Counted from the stretch's first letter, positions 1 through 11,404 are shown. The stretch is DNA of 64,000 nt from Kondoa malvinella (GCA_039545315.1 BCIM01000002.1:399369-463368), one strand, 5' to 3'. The notes: generated by a model from the sequence alone, not told the origin. Translations and numbers: made by a program.

Positions 1-109
1 TTCTGCCTTTCTTGTCAAGGATTCTCGCATTGCATCAAGCCCATACAGCAACAGCAGCACACAAATAGCCGCTATAGCAATAGTTCACCTCATTGAGAAG
101 CGTACAAAG

Positions 110-3100
110 ATGGCTACTCGAATGCAATCAGCTGCCAACTCCCTGTTCATAATATTTGGCCTTATCCTCGTCATCCAGCTTTTACCAGTAGCTGCCTTTG
201 GTGCAGGAAATATTCCAGCAGCAGTCAGTCATGTCCCTTGTATGTCCGAGGCCAGAGGTCTGAGCGATTGCAACTCCTAGGCAAACTTGGAAGGAAGAGC
301 TTGTACGTTTCGTCTTGTACTTACAGCAGAGAAGGGTGACAGACCTTTGTTGATCCAGTCCGTCATGGAGATATTTCCTTCTGTTTGCTTGGATTGGTCA
401 AGCTAGCTGCAGGAGGTGCAGCAGCCAAGAAACTCGCAAACCAAAAACCAGACAAGAAACATCCTCCTTCTGGCTCGTACAGTCATTCCGAGAAACTCAA
501 GAGGAAGTTTAGGCGTGATCCAAAGCTAGCCAACACAAAGGATATTCTATTCACTGAAGAAGATGTGCGTCATCTTGGCATCTTTCGATTTCTGTTTTTT
601 TCTGATTCCAGAACAGGTCGCGCTTGTATACTTTGGCAATTATCTACGAGAGTGAGCTTATACAGGCAAACAAACAAAGTGGAGTCCCGCTGAGAATAGG
701 AACAGCATGTCTCAAGGTTTGGACATTGGTGCTTTGAAAGCGTTAGGACCTGGCCCGATCATCAACTTTATTGGTATTGCATCGTTCATGTCATTCAGTC
801 GAGGGTCTAGAGAATTTGAAGTGACTGAAGAAAGGTGCGGTAGAGCTATTGTTTGCAAGCTACTTGCTGACTCGCCTGCATATCCGCACAGACTGGGATG
901 CTATCGTCACGAAGAGCACATTGAGTAAGTCTCTCTTTCTCCAAGACCTCACTGTCTGATAACAACACTAATAGTAACCCATTCGGCTGTTCGTTATAAA
1001 CCTGCTTGTTCTGCGCGTTAACTCTTACACCCAATAGACCCGGATGGAGAACCACCAGGATCAGATCCTCGCGAATTAGCAGGCTACGATGGTCTACGTG
1101 GCACCGTACGACCAGTAGAGTGCGAAGTCGACCCAGAAACAGGAATGAAACGGTATGACTGCCCATCTTTTTGCGTGTGATCGCAAATTGATGAATTGTT
1201 CATACAGATATATCGCGGACGAGAACGGTGACTGGGACACCTCTTCCAGATTTTTCAAGAACAGTATTATCAAATGTATTGAGCTCGGAAGAAATGGGTT
1301 GGTCAATAAGCGTTCTGATGAATGGGAGGCGTTGAGGCTCCTTGGTCAGGCGCTGCATACGCTAGAAGATTTTCCTGCGCATTCAAAGTGAGTGTCTTTC
1401 CGGAAAGGAAGGGAAGGTTTCGGCTGATCAAGTCTTAAATAGCTTCATCGAGGTATGCAAGCTGCCATATGAGGCTATTGTCGCTTGCTTACCTTGGGTT
1501 ATGTGTACAGCTTACTCTCATCAAGCTCGGCTACAAAGACGTCTTTGCGTGCGTCGGGGAGAATGTGCGAGTCAAAGCACCCAACGTAGGTGTTTGCAAA
1601 AAGATTTGGTGGTCGTCCCTCATACCGCCTCTTGAATACCTACAGGGCGAACAAGTACCTCCTCTAGTCACTGGTACCTTTGGCGGCGCGGATGCGATGC
1701 ACAGTATGTTGGGCGAACTCATGGACAGGTAAGCACATCACCGATTTCCCAATTCCGGGATTGGTCGTTGATCTGCCTTACAGTCTCAATCAAATCGGTG
1801 TCACGGATGCAAGCAAGAAAATCTCCGAACAAGGTAGTGTCAGCGTAAAGAAGATGCGACCTGTTTTCGAAAAGATGCTGGCGCCTGGCGATGATGACAA
1901 GAAGGATGAAGACAAGGATGAGAATGAGGAAGAGGCTGATCCTGGTCTGTTTACCAAATTGGACAATGCGAGGGAGAAAGTAGTGTACGTCTTGGTCACA
2001 GCAGCTGCGAAAGCTGCTTTTTGACGCAAGACGGACAGCGATTTCGATGGAGAAGAGATGCATAAGATTCTCGTCGGGCTTTACACTCTGTACGTTTGAC
2101 AGCTGATCTCTCTTGTGGATACTGAGAATTGGGACAGGCACGATAAGATCGCTCGAGGTATTGCTGGAAAAGCAAAGTAGGTTTTCTTTTAGCTGTACCT
2201 ATCTTATCTAACACGTCGGTCTGCAGACTGAAGAATGAGACTGGTCCTATCGGTACTTTCGTCTTTGTAAGTTCCTGTTCAGACTTGCGAAATCAGCTCA
2301 TGGTCAATTGCAGGCTACAATCGAGCCGCTCATCGCTCCGTTAATCAAGAAGGTGGAAGAAGCTCTCCTAGCGGCTTCACAAGCTGTTGTTGAAGGGCAT
2401 GACCTGAACAAGGAGTTTTCGGATCCTGATTTCGGAGATCCGTCGCATTCTGTTTTGGCAAAGGTGCGTGGATGCGGCAATGTGCTCTCTCTTGAGCTGA
2501 AATTACCGTATTGTGCACAGGACCACTTCGTGCGCCTTCGAGCAGAAGGATTATCAGCAGGATTGCTGACGGACGTATACAGACACATCTGCTGAATGGA
2601 CCGGCTGGTAGAATGGCTGAAAAGTTAGTTTCATGCTGTATCCTTCTCAATTCGTGCTGATAGTGATGCAGGATGTTCAAGCACGTCGTCGGCATTGTCA
2701 CAGAAGCATGGAACGATGACAGCATCGACCCTAAAGAAGCTGCTGACCGAGCTTCGACTTTTATGCACCACCCTTTTTTTGCTAAGGAAGATGATCCGAT
2801 GCATATGATGATGCTCGACTATGTCAAAGAATGGCTCGAGCAGACTGATGATGAAAAGGATGAGATCTTGTCGAGACGTGAGCTACTTTTGTCTGTCTCT
2901 GGCTCAAGCTGATTGTATGCAGTGACTCGACAATCGGTCATTGATCAGAAACACAACACTGAAGGTCTTCGTAATCGATCTACCATCAACAGAGACATTC
3001 CAAAGAGCAACCAATCTCAAATCGCTTCCTTGGGTCTGTTTGGTCTGATTGGCAAAGGCTTCAGGAAGGTCTTCTGCTGTGGCTCTTCTACAGATGATAC

Positions 3101-3205
3101 TGGCCGGTATGTCCTTGCTTTGAGAGGTAGAGCTGTGTTCATGTAATGCGCAGGTCGACGGGCGGAGATTACAGCAAGCTCAAATCACAGCGAAGCAAGG
3201 ACTAG
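110..3205 (+). CDS. het-C: Het-C-type heterokaryon incompatibility family protein
   Basis: Multi-exon gene. The protein opens with a hydrophobic leader (about residues 12-33) followed by AFGAGNIP, the hallmark Het-C start, and splicing then gives LEGRAFRHGDI. Further family landmarks in order are FTEEDVALVYFGNYLRD, SRGSREFEVTEERCG, PEEHI-like RHEEHI, a DPETGMKRYIADENG block, LRLLGQALHTLEDFPAHS and PLVTGTFGGADAMHS. A very acidic Asp/Glu/Lys stretch lies near 1890-1940, and the reading ends at a TAG after a Ser/Lys-rich tail. Introns are about 50-60 nt and the exon phases join cleanly at the ones I checked. Het-C proteins are known from vegetative (heterokaryon) incompatibility in ascomycetes, but many fungi carry a homologue with no shown allorecognition role, so incompatibility here is inference. 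The start is the first ATG that gives the leader. Confidence 0.85.
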
Positions 3206-3336
3206 CGTAATGAAACATGGAGTAGAGATGTGTAGAAAACTTAGACATTTATACTTGTACACCTAATGCAACCAGGCATACACGCCCCATAACCGATAAC
3301 AATAATCCCTCGTCTCAGCTTTCGCACTGCGTCAAG

Positions 3337-4657
3337 ATGTCTGATGAGACTGCAGATTATCTGCGTCCCAGCTTCTTTGAATTAGCTGCAACAAGTGAGC
3401 CTCTGTAGCTGCGATCACATGCAACTCGAATTCTGATGAAAGTCTTGCAGATCAGCTATCCGACCTGCTACAGCCTGTACTTCGGTATATTCTATCTGTG
3501 AGCATCTTTCTATTCTGCTATTGTAGCATAGCTAAGCCTTACTGGTCCAGGTCTTTGCGCAACGACATCCTCGATATCTGCTTCGGCTAGTTAATAATTA
3601 CCATGAACTATACGCCGTGTGCATGTATGTCATCGAAAGGCACTACTTGAAGACATGGAGTGAGCTGTTGCTAGCTAGCGTGCTTTCGCAGCTAACGAGT
3701 GATTAGGCGCCTCGTTCTCGGAACACTTCTACAGCCTTAAGCGAAGGCAGACGCCAGATGTACGCTCATCGTCTGCACCTACGATATTTGGCAGTCAAGA
3801 GAAGCTATCATCCAAGAGTATACAGCTGTCGTTGCTGTTTCTCGTACGTCCTTGCTCTTCTGCGTCTGCTCGCGAGACTTAGGCGATAGCATCGATGCAC
3901 AGATCGGCGTACCGTATCTCAAAGCAAAGGGGCAAGATCTGTTCGAAACGCTAGGAGGAAGTCAGGAGACTGATCTCTTTGCCGATGAAGTAGCAGAGGA
4001 CCGCTATGCAAATGTAAGCATCCAATGTCTTGGCAGTCTTACACGGCTAAGTCTCGCCTGCAGCTCTCACCTCCAGAAAGACGAAAGGCAAAGCTTAAAG
4101 ACCGTTTCCGCCTACTCTGGCCATACCTCAACATCGGCTACGAAGTCATTCAACTAGGCTACAACGTCGCCTTCCTCTTTGACAAGACCCTGTTCCACTC
4201 TCCAGCTTTCCAATACATGGCCTTGGACCTCCGACGCGTCTCTCCCTTTGATGCAGTAGATCCACCCTGGCCTAAAAAATGGTACCAACGCCTACCTTAT
4301 GCGATCCTTGAATCCCTTCGCTACGCACTGCCTGGAAGCATCTTTTTGTTCAAACTACTAGAATGGTGGTACTCTTCAGCTTCATTACGTCCATCAGCGA
4401 GAATGTCTTCTTCTGCTGAAGTCTTGCCTCCCGTCAAACCACCTCCAACAAGATCAAAACCTTTACCGAATGTCCAAGTACCGAAAGCTGGTCAATGTCC
4501 GGTTTGTAAAGGCGATTTGGTGAATGCTACGGCACTAGTGACGAGCGGGTGGGTGTGCTGCTATAAGTGCGCGTGGAAGTATGTTTCGGAACATGGATCT
4601 TGTCCTGTCACCGGTTTGGAGACGACCACGGGAGAATTGAGGAAGATAGTGGGCTGA
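3337..4657 (+). CDS. PEX12: Peroxisome assembly protein PEX12 (RING peroxin)
   Basis: Spliced gene of at least five exons. The N-terminus reads LRPSFFELAATNQLSDLLQP then YILSVFAQRHPRYLLRLVN, the characteristic Pex2/Pex12 N-terminal domain, followed by HYLKTWSASFSEHFYSLKRR. The middle part has the hydrophobic segments expected of this multi-spanning peroxisomal membrane protein (for example around LRYALPGSIFLFKLLEWW). The C-terminal incomplete RING is visible: CPVCKGDL, then GWVCCYKCAWKYV, then GSCPVTG. PEX12 works with PEX2 and PEX10 as the ubiquitin ligase that recycles the PTS1 receptor PEX5. The long last exon (from about 4065) has no stop until TGA at 4655. Length is normal for the family. 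Confidence 0.93.
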
Positions 4658-4666
4658 TACGGCGAA

Positions 4667-4887
4667 ATGAGGAAAGCGAGAAGCGCACAGACAAGTGAGA
4701 GGGCAGTGGAGGGATATGTCAAGCGGTTGTCTGCTATTTCATTGGTGGAATTTCTACGACATCCATACAACGTGAGCTCTCTACTACTCTCAAGTGGCTG
4801 TCAGGGCTATAGCTGACTCGCGTAGAGCAGATGCGCCAAGGCAAGCTGAGCAGCGAACTCAAACAGGCCAGGCAAGAGGACAGGTAG
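4667..4887 (+). CDS. Possible small protein (about 59 aa), unrecognised
   Basis: Ten bases after the PEX12 stop an ATG opens a reading frame that, with one 41-nt GT-AG intron starting at the GTGAGC near 4771, gives a 59-residue Lys/Arg/Gln-rich, probably helical protein (MRKARSAQTSERAVEGYVK at the start, SSELKQARQEDR at the end). I do not recognise a family. It could equally be the PEX12 3' UTR, since the spacing is too short for an independent promoter. It is listed because both splice signals are good and the spliced frame is open to a stop. Confidence 0.2.
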
Positions 4888-4988
4888 AGAGCGGCGGACA
4901 ATGCAAGAATCTGATTGTTCAGTACTTTGATCATATCAATGCACAATTCCAATTTTGTTATAGGACATTTTGCTTGCATTCCCTAATC

Positions 4989-5803
4989 TTACTTGAGGTT
5001 GGCAAGATCTGCCAATGCGTCCCCTTCTAGCCTGTATCCTAGCCAGTCATGCATGGGCTTTGCCTTCAGTCGGTCATAGAAGTCGATCGATGGCTGGACA
5101 GTCATCAGCTCAAAGTCGGTGTACGGTAGAAACAGCTTACCTGGTTCCATTTGAGTACCACCTTCAAGACAAGCACGTTAGTATGGACAGAGGGCGGCAT
5201 ACTAACCACAGACCCAATCCATCCTCGCACAATCCCTGAGCAATCAATCACATAAGCACGCATCTCACAGCTCGAGATACAGACTCACTTCTCCTTGGCT
5301 ACTTCTCCTAGGGCACGGAACAGCGCTTTACCAATACCGGCTCCACGCTTTGATTCATCCACGAACAGATCTTCTAAGTAGATCCCCGGGCGTCCAGTCC
5401 ACGTTGAGAAGTCTATGTACCAGTATGAGCCTACCCCGATTAAGTTCGGATGGAGACGAAACTGAAGAAGTACAAAGCAAGACCGACAGCTTTGCCCTCA
5501 TTCGACTGAGTGCCTTCGAACGCGAGTAAAGCTTGTGCGAATTTGTTCTTGAAGAGATTCTCTCGTATCAGCTCTGGAGTCGCTTTGGCTGATTCTGGCT
5601 CTTTCTCGTATATCGCGAGAGCCTATACATTAAGCTTTAGCTTGCTGATTACCATAGAGACGTGGAACGAGCCATGATGAGGTCCACAATAGCTTGAGCA
5701 TCTTTCTCCTCGGCTGGACGTACTGAAACCGCCGCGAGGGCAGCCGTTAGCGATGTATACATTGGCGAAGGGCTGCAGACGCACTGAGGAATTCAGCAGC
5801 CAT
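4989..5803 (-). CDS. GNAT acetyltransferase, spermidine/spermine N-acetyltransferase (SSAT)-like
   Basis: Short, intron-dense gene. Exons read MAAEFLIRPAEEKDAQ, then VDLIMALAIYEKEPESAKAT, then FKNKFAQALLAFEGTQ, then FNFSTWTGRPGIYLEDLFV, then the acetyl-CoA loop KRGAGIGKAL, then CARMDWV, and finally LKWNQPSIDFYDRLKAKPM. This order and the WTGRPGIYLEDLFV block are typical of SSAT-type diamine/polyamine acetyltransferases, which transfer acetyl from acetyl-CoA to polyamines or related amines. Two oddities were seen. One 50-nt intron (5623-5672) appears to start with GC. At the junction near 5166-5212, GT-AG splicing does not keep the frame by one base between WVC and LKWNQ. The gene may therefore carry a one-base lesion or use a non-canonical site. 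It runs convergent with PEX12. Confidence 0.8.
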
Positions 5804-5921
5804 GTTGCAAGGTTAGTATGCTGTCAAGAGTCGACTGTCTAAATTTACTTCGAGTGATCGACAGACTTCCGCTATGCTAGAAAAACAGGCTGAACGCCAT
5901 AAATTTTCAATATCCAGAGAT

Positions 5922-8194
5922 CTACGACTGCACAGAACCCCAAACGACCTTTTTCCCACCAGCAGCCGAAGCATTCACGGCAGGTGTTGCGGCAGCATAA
6001 GACTGTCTTGAAGTCATTGAAGGCGCAGAAGCGTTGCCTGTAGTTGAAGGAGCAGGCTTGTTGACTGATGCAGGTAGAGGTCGAGATCGAAGCGTGTCGA
6101 CTTGTTCTTTCGCTTTGATGCTCCTGTGACATCCATCAGCAACCAGCTTGTATGCAACAGAGGAAACACTCACTTGCGGAGGAAGTAATCGGCAACAGGA
6201 TTGGCCTTTTTGCTTTCCGTGATATTGACCGTGCTGCCTTGGATGACAAACTGAACATCGCCTGCATTCTCCACTTCACCAGCCAACAGCCCAACACCAC
6301 CACCTGGCCATTTAGTGACCCTCATAGCGCCTTTCACGATTGCCAATTCTTGAATGACATCTTCTTCATCCCTGTTGAGCAATTGCGCTAGTTTCTCTGT
6401 GCCCAAAGAAGTGTATAGTTTCAAGAAGGACTTCATATCCGGTACAGCGAGTAAAGTCTTGACGTCGCTGAGGAAAAGAGTAGCTTGATGTTTCGTAGGG
6501 TCGACCACGTTGGGTTGAGCAGGCGCTTCACCATTCTCTGGTAAAGTAAGAACAGGCGGAGCGGGAGAGATGAATTTCGGGCAAGAGCGGTTGAAAAGAT
6601 CTTCATACACGTCTAAGAGCTCTTGTGTACCTGTTGTGGAAGAAGAGGACGAGCCGCGGTACATCTTGTTGGACGCTTCAGCGTATTTGTCATTGATGCC
6701 TTGCTTGACCCAGTCGTCTAGCTTGGTGTAAGGAGCGAGCGAGTGTGCCATGGCTACTAAAGCAAGCATCCTGTCGACCGATTTGGAGACCTGTAAGAAA
6801 TTCGCCTGTAAGCGAGTGAACATCGCACACGAGCAGAAATTACCCACCTGATCAGCGCCAAAAGTGAATCTACGATTCTTGTAGAAATGCCCAACACCTC
6901 TCCCAAGCACTTCAACCGCATCACTAAACCTTTGCATCATCAAATACGCAAACCCGACATAATAAAACACCGCCACATGTGCAGCATGCACCGTATGGAA
7001 CCTCGTAGCAGGGTTAACCATCGTTTTCAAATCCCCAATGTCATCCAAACATTTCAAAGCAAGGGTATAATCGCCTAGAAGCACATGTACGCGAAGTAAA
7101 CCGAGAATGGAGAAATAGCCTAGCATCTTGTAAAGGTTCTTGCCTGCGTATTCGTTCACTTCGGGTGATTCGGTCGCTTGTGGTTTGATAATTTCTTGAA
7201 TGCGAGACTTTTGGACGAGCGAGTAAAGTACGTTTAGTACGGAATAGCAGGACCACACTTGAGGTGATTCGTCCAAGAGCATGATTTCGTCTTCGGTCTT
7301 GTCTTTGGTCCGACTGCGCCCTGTAAGGCAAGAAGAGATTTTAGTGAGACGAGACTCATACGCTTTGCAGTCTCTGCCTTACATGCTGAGAAGGCACCGA
7401 ATTGCCAGATGAATTCGTCTACAATGTCCCAAAGCCATTGCGTAGGTAGATCAATAGGCACGGGTCCTTCCGAGTCTGTACAGAATCATATCAGTTAATT
7501 CGAAGGGAACTCCAAAGCTGCTTACTGAGGACATAGTTGAAGAGATTGCAGTAATTCTCGTACGAGTCGAACCGGTCGTCAATGTCTAGGTTGGCAGCGA
7601 AACGAGAGTAGAGATGACGGAAGTATAGTTCTCTGCCAAGCAGACAACACATGCTGATCAGCCAAGATCAAAGTGCTACCTGCCTTACTGACCGATAGAA
7701 AGTCAAGAAGACCTCGTCTACTCTCGCATAAGCAATAGGCAATGCGACAAGAGAGAAGCGACTGACCATTCCTGACAAGCGAAGCAATAACTTCAGCCCT
7801 TGGCCATTCTTCTGCCTTGTAAAACTCGTTCGACAACGATGTGTAGCCTCTTTCATACAAAGTGCCAATTTCGTTGATGTTGCCATTGGAAAGCGCTTGA
7901 TGCAGTCGAATCACAAACTGAGACATAGCTTTAGCCGTCTTTCAGCAACTATAAGAACGGATAGACCTTCTTGACAGCGTCTGGCACTTGATTTAATGCA
8001 GCAGCGTTTTCTGCAGCTATTTGCGCAGCTTCTTGAGCTCTTTGTTGCGCTTGAGCTCGTTCTGCGGCATCGCATCAGAACCTGTGTCACGCCCTGGCTA
8101 CCCTTTGACGCATACCTTCAGGCGAAAGTTGCTCTGCTTGAGGTGCCATATCATCGTCCGAGTCGAATTCCTTCTCTGGTCTGCCAAAAGACAT
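5922..8194 (-). CDS. EIF3L: Translation initiation factor eIF3 subunit L
   Basis: Spliced gene starting [16 protein letters not shown], followed by an Ala/Gln-rich linker and [20 protein letters not shown]. Diagnostic eIF3L segments follow: [71 protein letters not shown] and [18 protein letters not shown], then a C-terminal winged-helix (PCI) part ending near ADYFLRK. A low-complexity tail rich in Ser, Ala and Pro closes the protein, with the stop at 5922. eIF3L is a non-core subunit of the eIF3 complex that promotes 43S/48S assembly in the cytoplasm. Introns are 49-54 nt where resolved. The start is the first ATG giving the acidic N-terminus. Confidence 0.93.
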
Positions 8195-9004
8195 TGATCT
8201 ACGCCTCTTTAAGCTCAGTGCAATGCCTACTCGTATTGCTGTTCTGCCATGTTGGAGCGTCAGATGACTGTTATTGGACGAGCTGTAACTTTTGTCGCTT
8301 GAGCAAAGTCCACCGTCCTGCTCTCTTTTCATCTCAAGCTGGTATCTGGCACATCAGGCTATTGTGCTGCTGCAATTCGCGGACGTTGCCCTTTTGTCAA
8401 GACTTTTTTAAATCGCTTGTCATGTTCTACTCTGCTATGTCCGCCGTCACGAAAGACATGCGCTCTTCACTGAGCGCTCCTCGTCCAACTTGTACTCTTA
8501 GGATGTCATCTGCTTTTCTTCCTCTTCTGTGCGCAAAGCACAAAGGGAAGGTGCTCTAGAAAAATTACTCTCAAGCTATTCAACTGCTTGACTGCTCGCT
8601 GTGTTGCACGATGGTTTCTCCGTGATCAAGCTCTCTCGCAACCGAGTTATATGCCAAAGACCTCGTCTTTCGAGTCTTTGTCGGCATCGAGAACTCTTTC
8701 TCGCTCGCTCTTTCTTCGACATGTGCTATCAAGCTAAATACGCGGACTCTGAGTCAGGGAAGATCAAGCCTGCTTAAGCAGGCGAATACATCTCAGAAGC
8801 TTACGTCTAGACAATGAATGCACCGCCAAAGTGGTATTGGGCTCATGTAAGCGTAATAGACGAAATACGCCTTCTTATCCTTCTCCAAGGCTCTTCCTAC
8901 AGCCATCAACGACTCCCTGCTCCTCCCTCTAAGACTACTCTGATACCTATCAATAGCTCCTGCTACTTGTTTTCATCTACTCAAAGACTGCTCTACTAGC
9001 TAAG
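8195..9004. other. Gene-free stretch with faint repeat similarity
   Basis: This lies between the eIF3L start codon and the intronless reading frame at 9005, and presumably holds both promoters. A stretch near 8296 (CGCTTGAGCAAAGTC) matches a segment inside repeat R2 near 21312, which suggests an old, degraded repeat copy. Open frames on both strands here are short and show no family motif. Confidence 0.4.
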
Positions 9005-9496
9005 ATGAACGGCAATCAGCAGCCTGCTCCAGCCAATCTCTCTGGCTCGATTCTCTTGGCCCAGCACCGCAGCCGTCAAATGCAGGACTTGCATGCCGGA
9101 CATGCATCTCAGCTCCACCATCTCCGCGCCTCTCTGGAGAGCCTTCGGACCGAGTTGGCAAGTTTGCCTTCAGGTTCTCTCCAAGCTGTCGAGTTACAAA
9201 ATACGATTACACGACTCAGCGATCACATTGGCCAAGTTGTGCGTCACATTGCGAGTTTCACCGATGTCACCAGTGAACTCAATCTTGAAGGTCCTGCACC
9301 ACTCCGATTGCTACAAGATAGACTGCAACACGAAAGAGAGGTACTTCGCCTTACTCAAACCTACTTGAATGGACGGCGTTCTGGGATGTCTGCGGCGGCG
9401 ATAGCAGACCTTGAAGGAATTATCAACGAGCATTGGCAGCGGATCCGCGCATGGGAGGCCAGGATTAACAGAGAACATCCAGGCCCGGCTATCTAA
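9005..9496 (+). CDS. Hypothetical intronless 163-aa coiled-coil protein
   Basis: One uninterrupted ATG-to-TAA frame begins MNGNQQPAPANLSGS and continues as a helical, Leu/His/Gln-rich chain with heptad-like spacing (HLRASLESLRTELASL, then LQNTITRLSDHIGQVV). No signal peptide or membrane segment is seen. I recognise no family. The lack of introns is unusual here, where almost all genes have several. It also sits between repeat-like sequences, so it may belong to, or have been moved by, a mobile element. Codon use and length argue for a real protein, but expression is unproven. Confidence 0.5.
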   Translation: MNGNQQPAPANLSGSILLAQHRSRQMQDLHAGHASQLHHLRASLESLRTELASLPSGSLQAVELQNTITRLSDHIGQVVRHIASFTDVTSELNLEGPAPLRLLQDRLQHEREVLRLTQTYLNGRRSGMSAAAIADLEGIINEHWQRIRAWEARINREHPGPAI

Positions 9497-9766
9497 GAGG
9501 CAAGCGACTGGCTAGTGCGAATCTTGCGCGAGTCTGACATTGACAGTTTGCTCTCAGGCAGCGGAAGATGCTTCTTGACCCGACAAGAAGTGTGACCGGT
9601 GTCTTTGTATATAGCCCATGGTTCTACATTTCTATCACCACGTGTACCATATTTCTGCCTGCTCGTCCCATCGAAACCAAACTGAGAGCGTAGCGAGACT
9701 TTCTGTTATCGAGTGAGTGTTGCAGAAGGTTGCGTTTAGAGGCAAGCCAGTTCACGAGAGTTAAGA

Positions 9767-9794
9767 GCATCTCCTAGAGGGGTACATATATTGG
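9767..9794 (+). repeat. Solo copy of the dispersed-repeat tail (R0)
   Basis: The stretch GCATCTCCTAGAGGGGTACA and the following bases closely match 15664-15691 and, more weakly, 21653-21682, all in the same orientation. It looks like the conserved end of the repeat family described as R1 and R2. Confidence 0.45.
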
Positions 9795-9819
9795 TTTAGT
9801 GCTAAAAGTACAAGGAATA

Positions 9820-10399
9820 CTAGGATGAGAAGAAAAGTATGATACAACTGCAATGTCTGTTCCAATGCTCTGCAAGCCAAGCGACTACATCACTGCCGGT
9901 GGGAAGCGCTTGCGTTGCTCGGTCCAGAAGCGGGCTGCTGACGAGTCTATGGCATGAACAATCAGCTTGGGAAACCCTTGTTGAGTATGGACTGACTATC
10001 GTGAAAGGCTGCAAAGTTACAAGATGATAAGCTGTAGTGAGATAATGTGGAAGCAATTCAAGCTCACTTCCGGATGGTCTCCAAACCTCATCTGAAACGC
10101 TTTTTGGAAGAAAATGAGAAATCGATGATGTCAGACTGAACAGAGTCGCTTACTTTGTGGCTCGTGTTCGCTTTGCTGTTGTTCCTGTACAATGGGACGA
10201 GGAGGGTGCACGACAGAAGCCGATGGTTTTGCTTCAATGGGTACTGGCGGGTGTACAGGTGCATTAGACGGCTTGGCCAGCTTTAGATTTGTTAGTGGCA
10301 AAGGCTGTCTTTGCACCGGCGCATTGACTCTTGCAGCCTTCTTGCGATTATCTTCCTATTTAGCCTTTCCGGTTCGGTATTCTTGTGTTGAGTTGAACA
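9820..10399 (-). pseudogene. Possible small gene with an in-frame stop, Pro/Gln-rich, unrecognised
   Basis: An ATG at 10399 opens MFNSTQEYRTGKAK and then meets an in-frame TAG. The same frame continues beyond it as EDNRKKAARVNAPVQRQPLP and a Pro-rich stretch (APVHPPVPIEAKPSAS). A GT-AG intron (near 10099-10154) joins this to TFQMRFGDHPE, and a second joins to PFTIVSPYSTRVSQ with a stop at 9820. I find no splice pair that removes the TAG. It is either a pseudogene, a gene with an unseen upstream exon, or a chance frame. No function is assigned. Confidence 0.3.
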
Positions 10400-10706
10400 T
10401 TGTATATTGCTATGGAAAATAGACTTTGGGCTTGAGATTGCGAAGGAGCAGGTTAATCAAGGGATAGTCAGTCAGTCTGGTTTGATCGTGACGGGACGAG
10501 AAGGGAGCGGAAAGGAATAATTTTGATGATAAAAGATGAAAGCTGAGAAGGCAAACTCGGTAAGGACAAAGGACATTTCGCTCAAGTACTAGTATAGCTT
10601 GAAGTAATAAGTAGGTATGCTGAAGACTCGTTCAACTGAATTGGATCGTATCGTGTAGATTCTTCAGCTAGAAATCTAGATCTTTAACCATGCGAACAAA
10701 TCTTCC
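10400..10706. other. Gene-free stretch
   Basis: Non-coding sequence upstream of the minus-strand frame at 9820-10399 and ahead of repeat R1. No reading frame, RNA gene or internal repeat could be recognised. Confidence 0.4.
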
Positions 10707-11390
10707 ATTCCTTGTCAATCGGGAGAGCACCATGAAACCTCTTGGCAATCCTCTTCTGACCAGTCGCGACAGAAGGTTGCTTCTGATATTGCGAGTATTG
10801 ACCCCGCGAATAAAGACAACCATACAAGCCTGAGACTGGTAGCAACGAGGACCTTTGAGCATTCATCAACAACAAGGCGTAGAATATGGTCGCATTGGGA
10901 TCATGTTGCTATAGGCTTCAGTCGGTGTCGGGCCTCGATGAGAAAGCCCAGTGACGCCAATAGCAGTTATCGCGTCCGCTTATGAGATAGAGACAATAGG
11001 ATGACAGCCAGGGCGGCGGCCTCCTTGAAGCGCTCTGATGAGGACAACCAATAACACACGCTGAGCTTTCATGCAATCGAGACAACAAGCTTTGGCAACG
11101 GATCAGATTGAGGATTCTCCGCTGTGCTTGTCCTTCTCTGCTCTTCCTTCTCACTGTAAGGGCTGCTGAGCGAAGAGTGACAGACTTCTAGTCGAGCGAG
11201 CGCATGCAACACTTTGACATGTTGTTCGAGTTGAAACGCCCTCACTGAATGTCTGGCACTGCTCTGCTTCGCTGTTGCTTCTCTGACTTCTTGTGCATTA
11301 CTATGTATGACCTGGAGAGACATGACTGTCTGACAACGACCTACAAAGCTCGTCGCTTGAGCAACTTGATGGTCACACGGCGGGCAAAGC
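10707..11390 (+). repeat. Dispersed repeat R1, left half (interrupted copy)
   Basis: This segment aligns by eye with 20677-21350. Shared landmarks in the same order are CGGGAGAGC, ATGAAACCTCTTGGCAA, TTCTGATATTGCGA, GAGCTTTCATGCAATCGAG, CTCCGCTGTGCTTGTCCTTC, TGTCTGGCACTGCTCTG and CGTCGCTTGAGCAA. Long blocks are nearly identical and are separated by diverged or indel-rich parts. The copy stops matching at about 11390 and the match resumes near 15470-15690, so the copy is split by an insertion. The repeat contains no convincing long reading frame, so it is a non-autonomous or decayed element of unknown class. Confidence 0.7.
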
Positions 11391-11404
11391 GAAGTCACTT
11401 TTTG

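Noticed and set aside
361..720. Ultra-short (24-37 nt) introns in Het-C, SSAT and eIF3L
   Set aside because: In each case a donor or acceptor further out gave a 49-60 nt intron and a better family match, so very short introns are not needed.
8814..8999. 61-codon plus-strand frame just before the 9005 gene
   Set aside because: Ends immediately before the next start with no motif; more likely promoter or 5' leader sequence.
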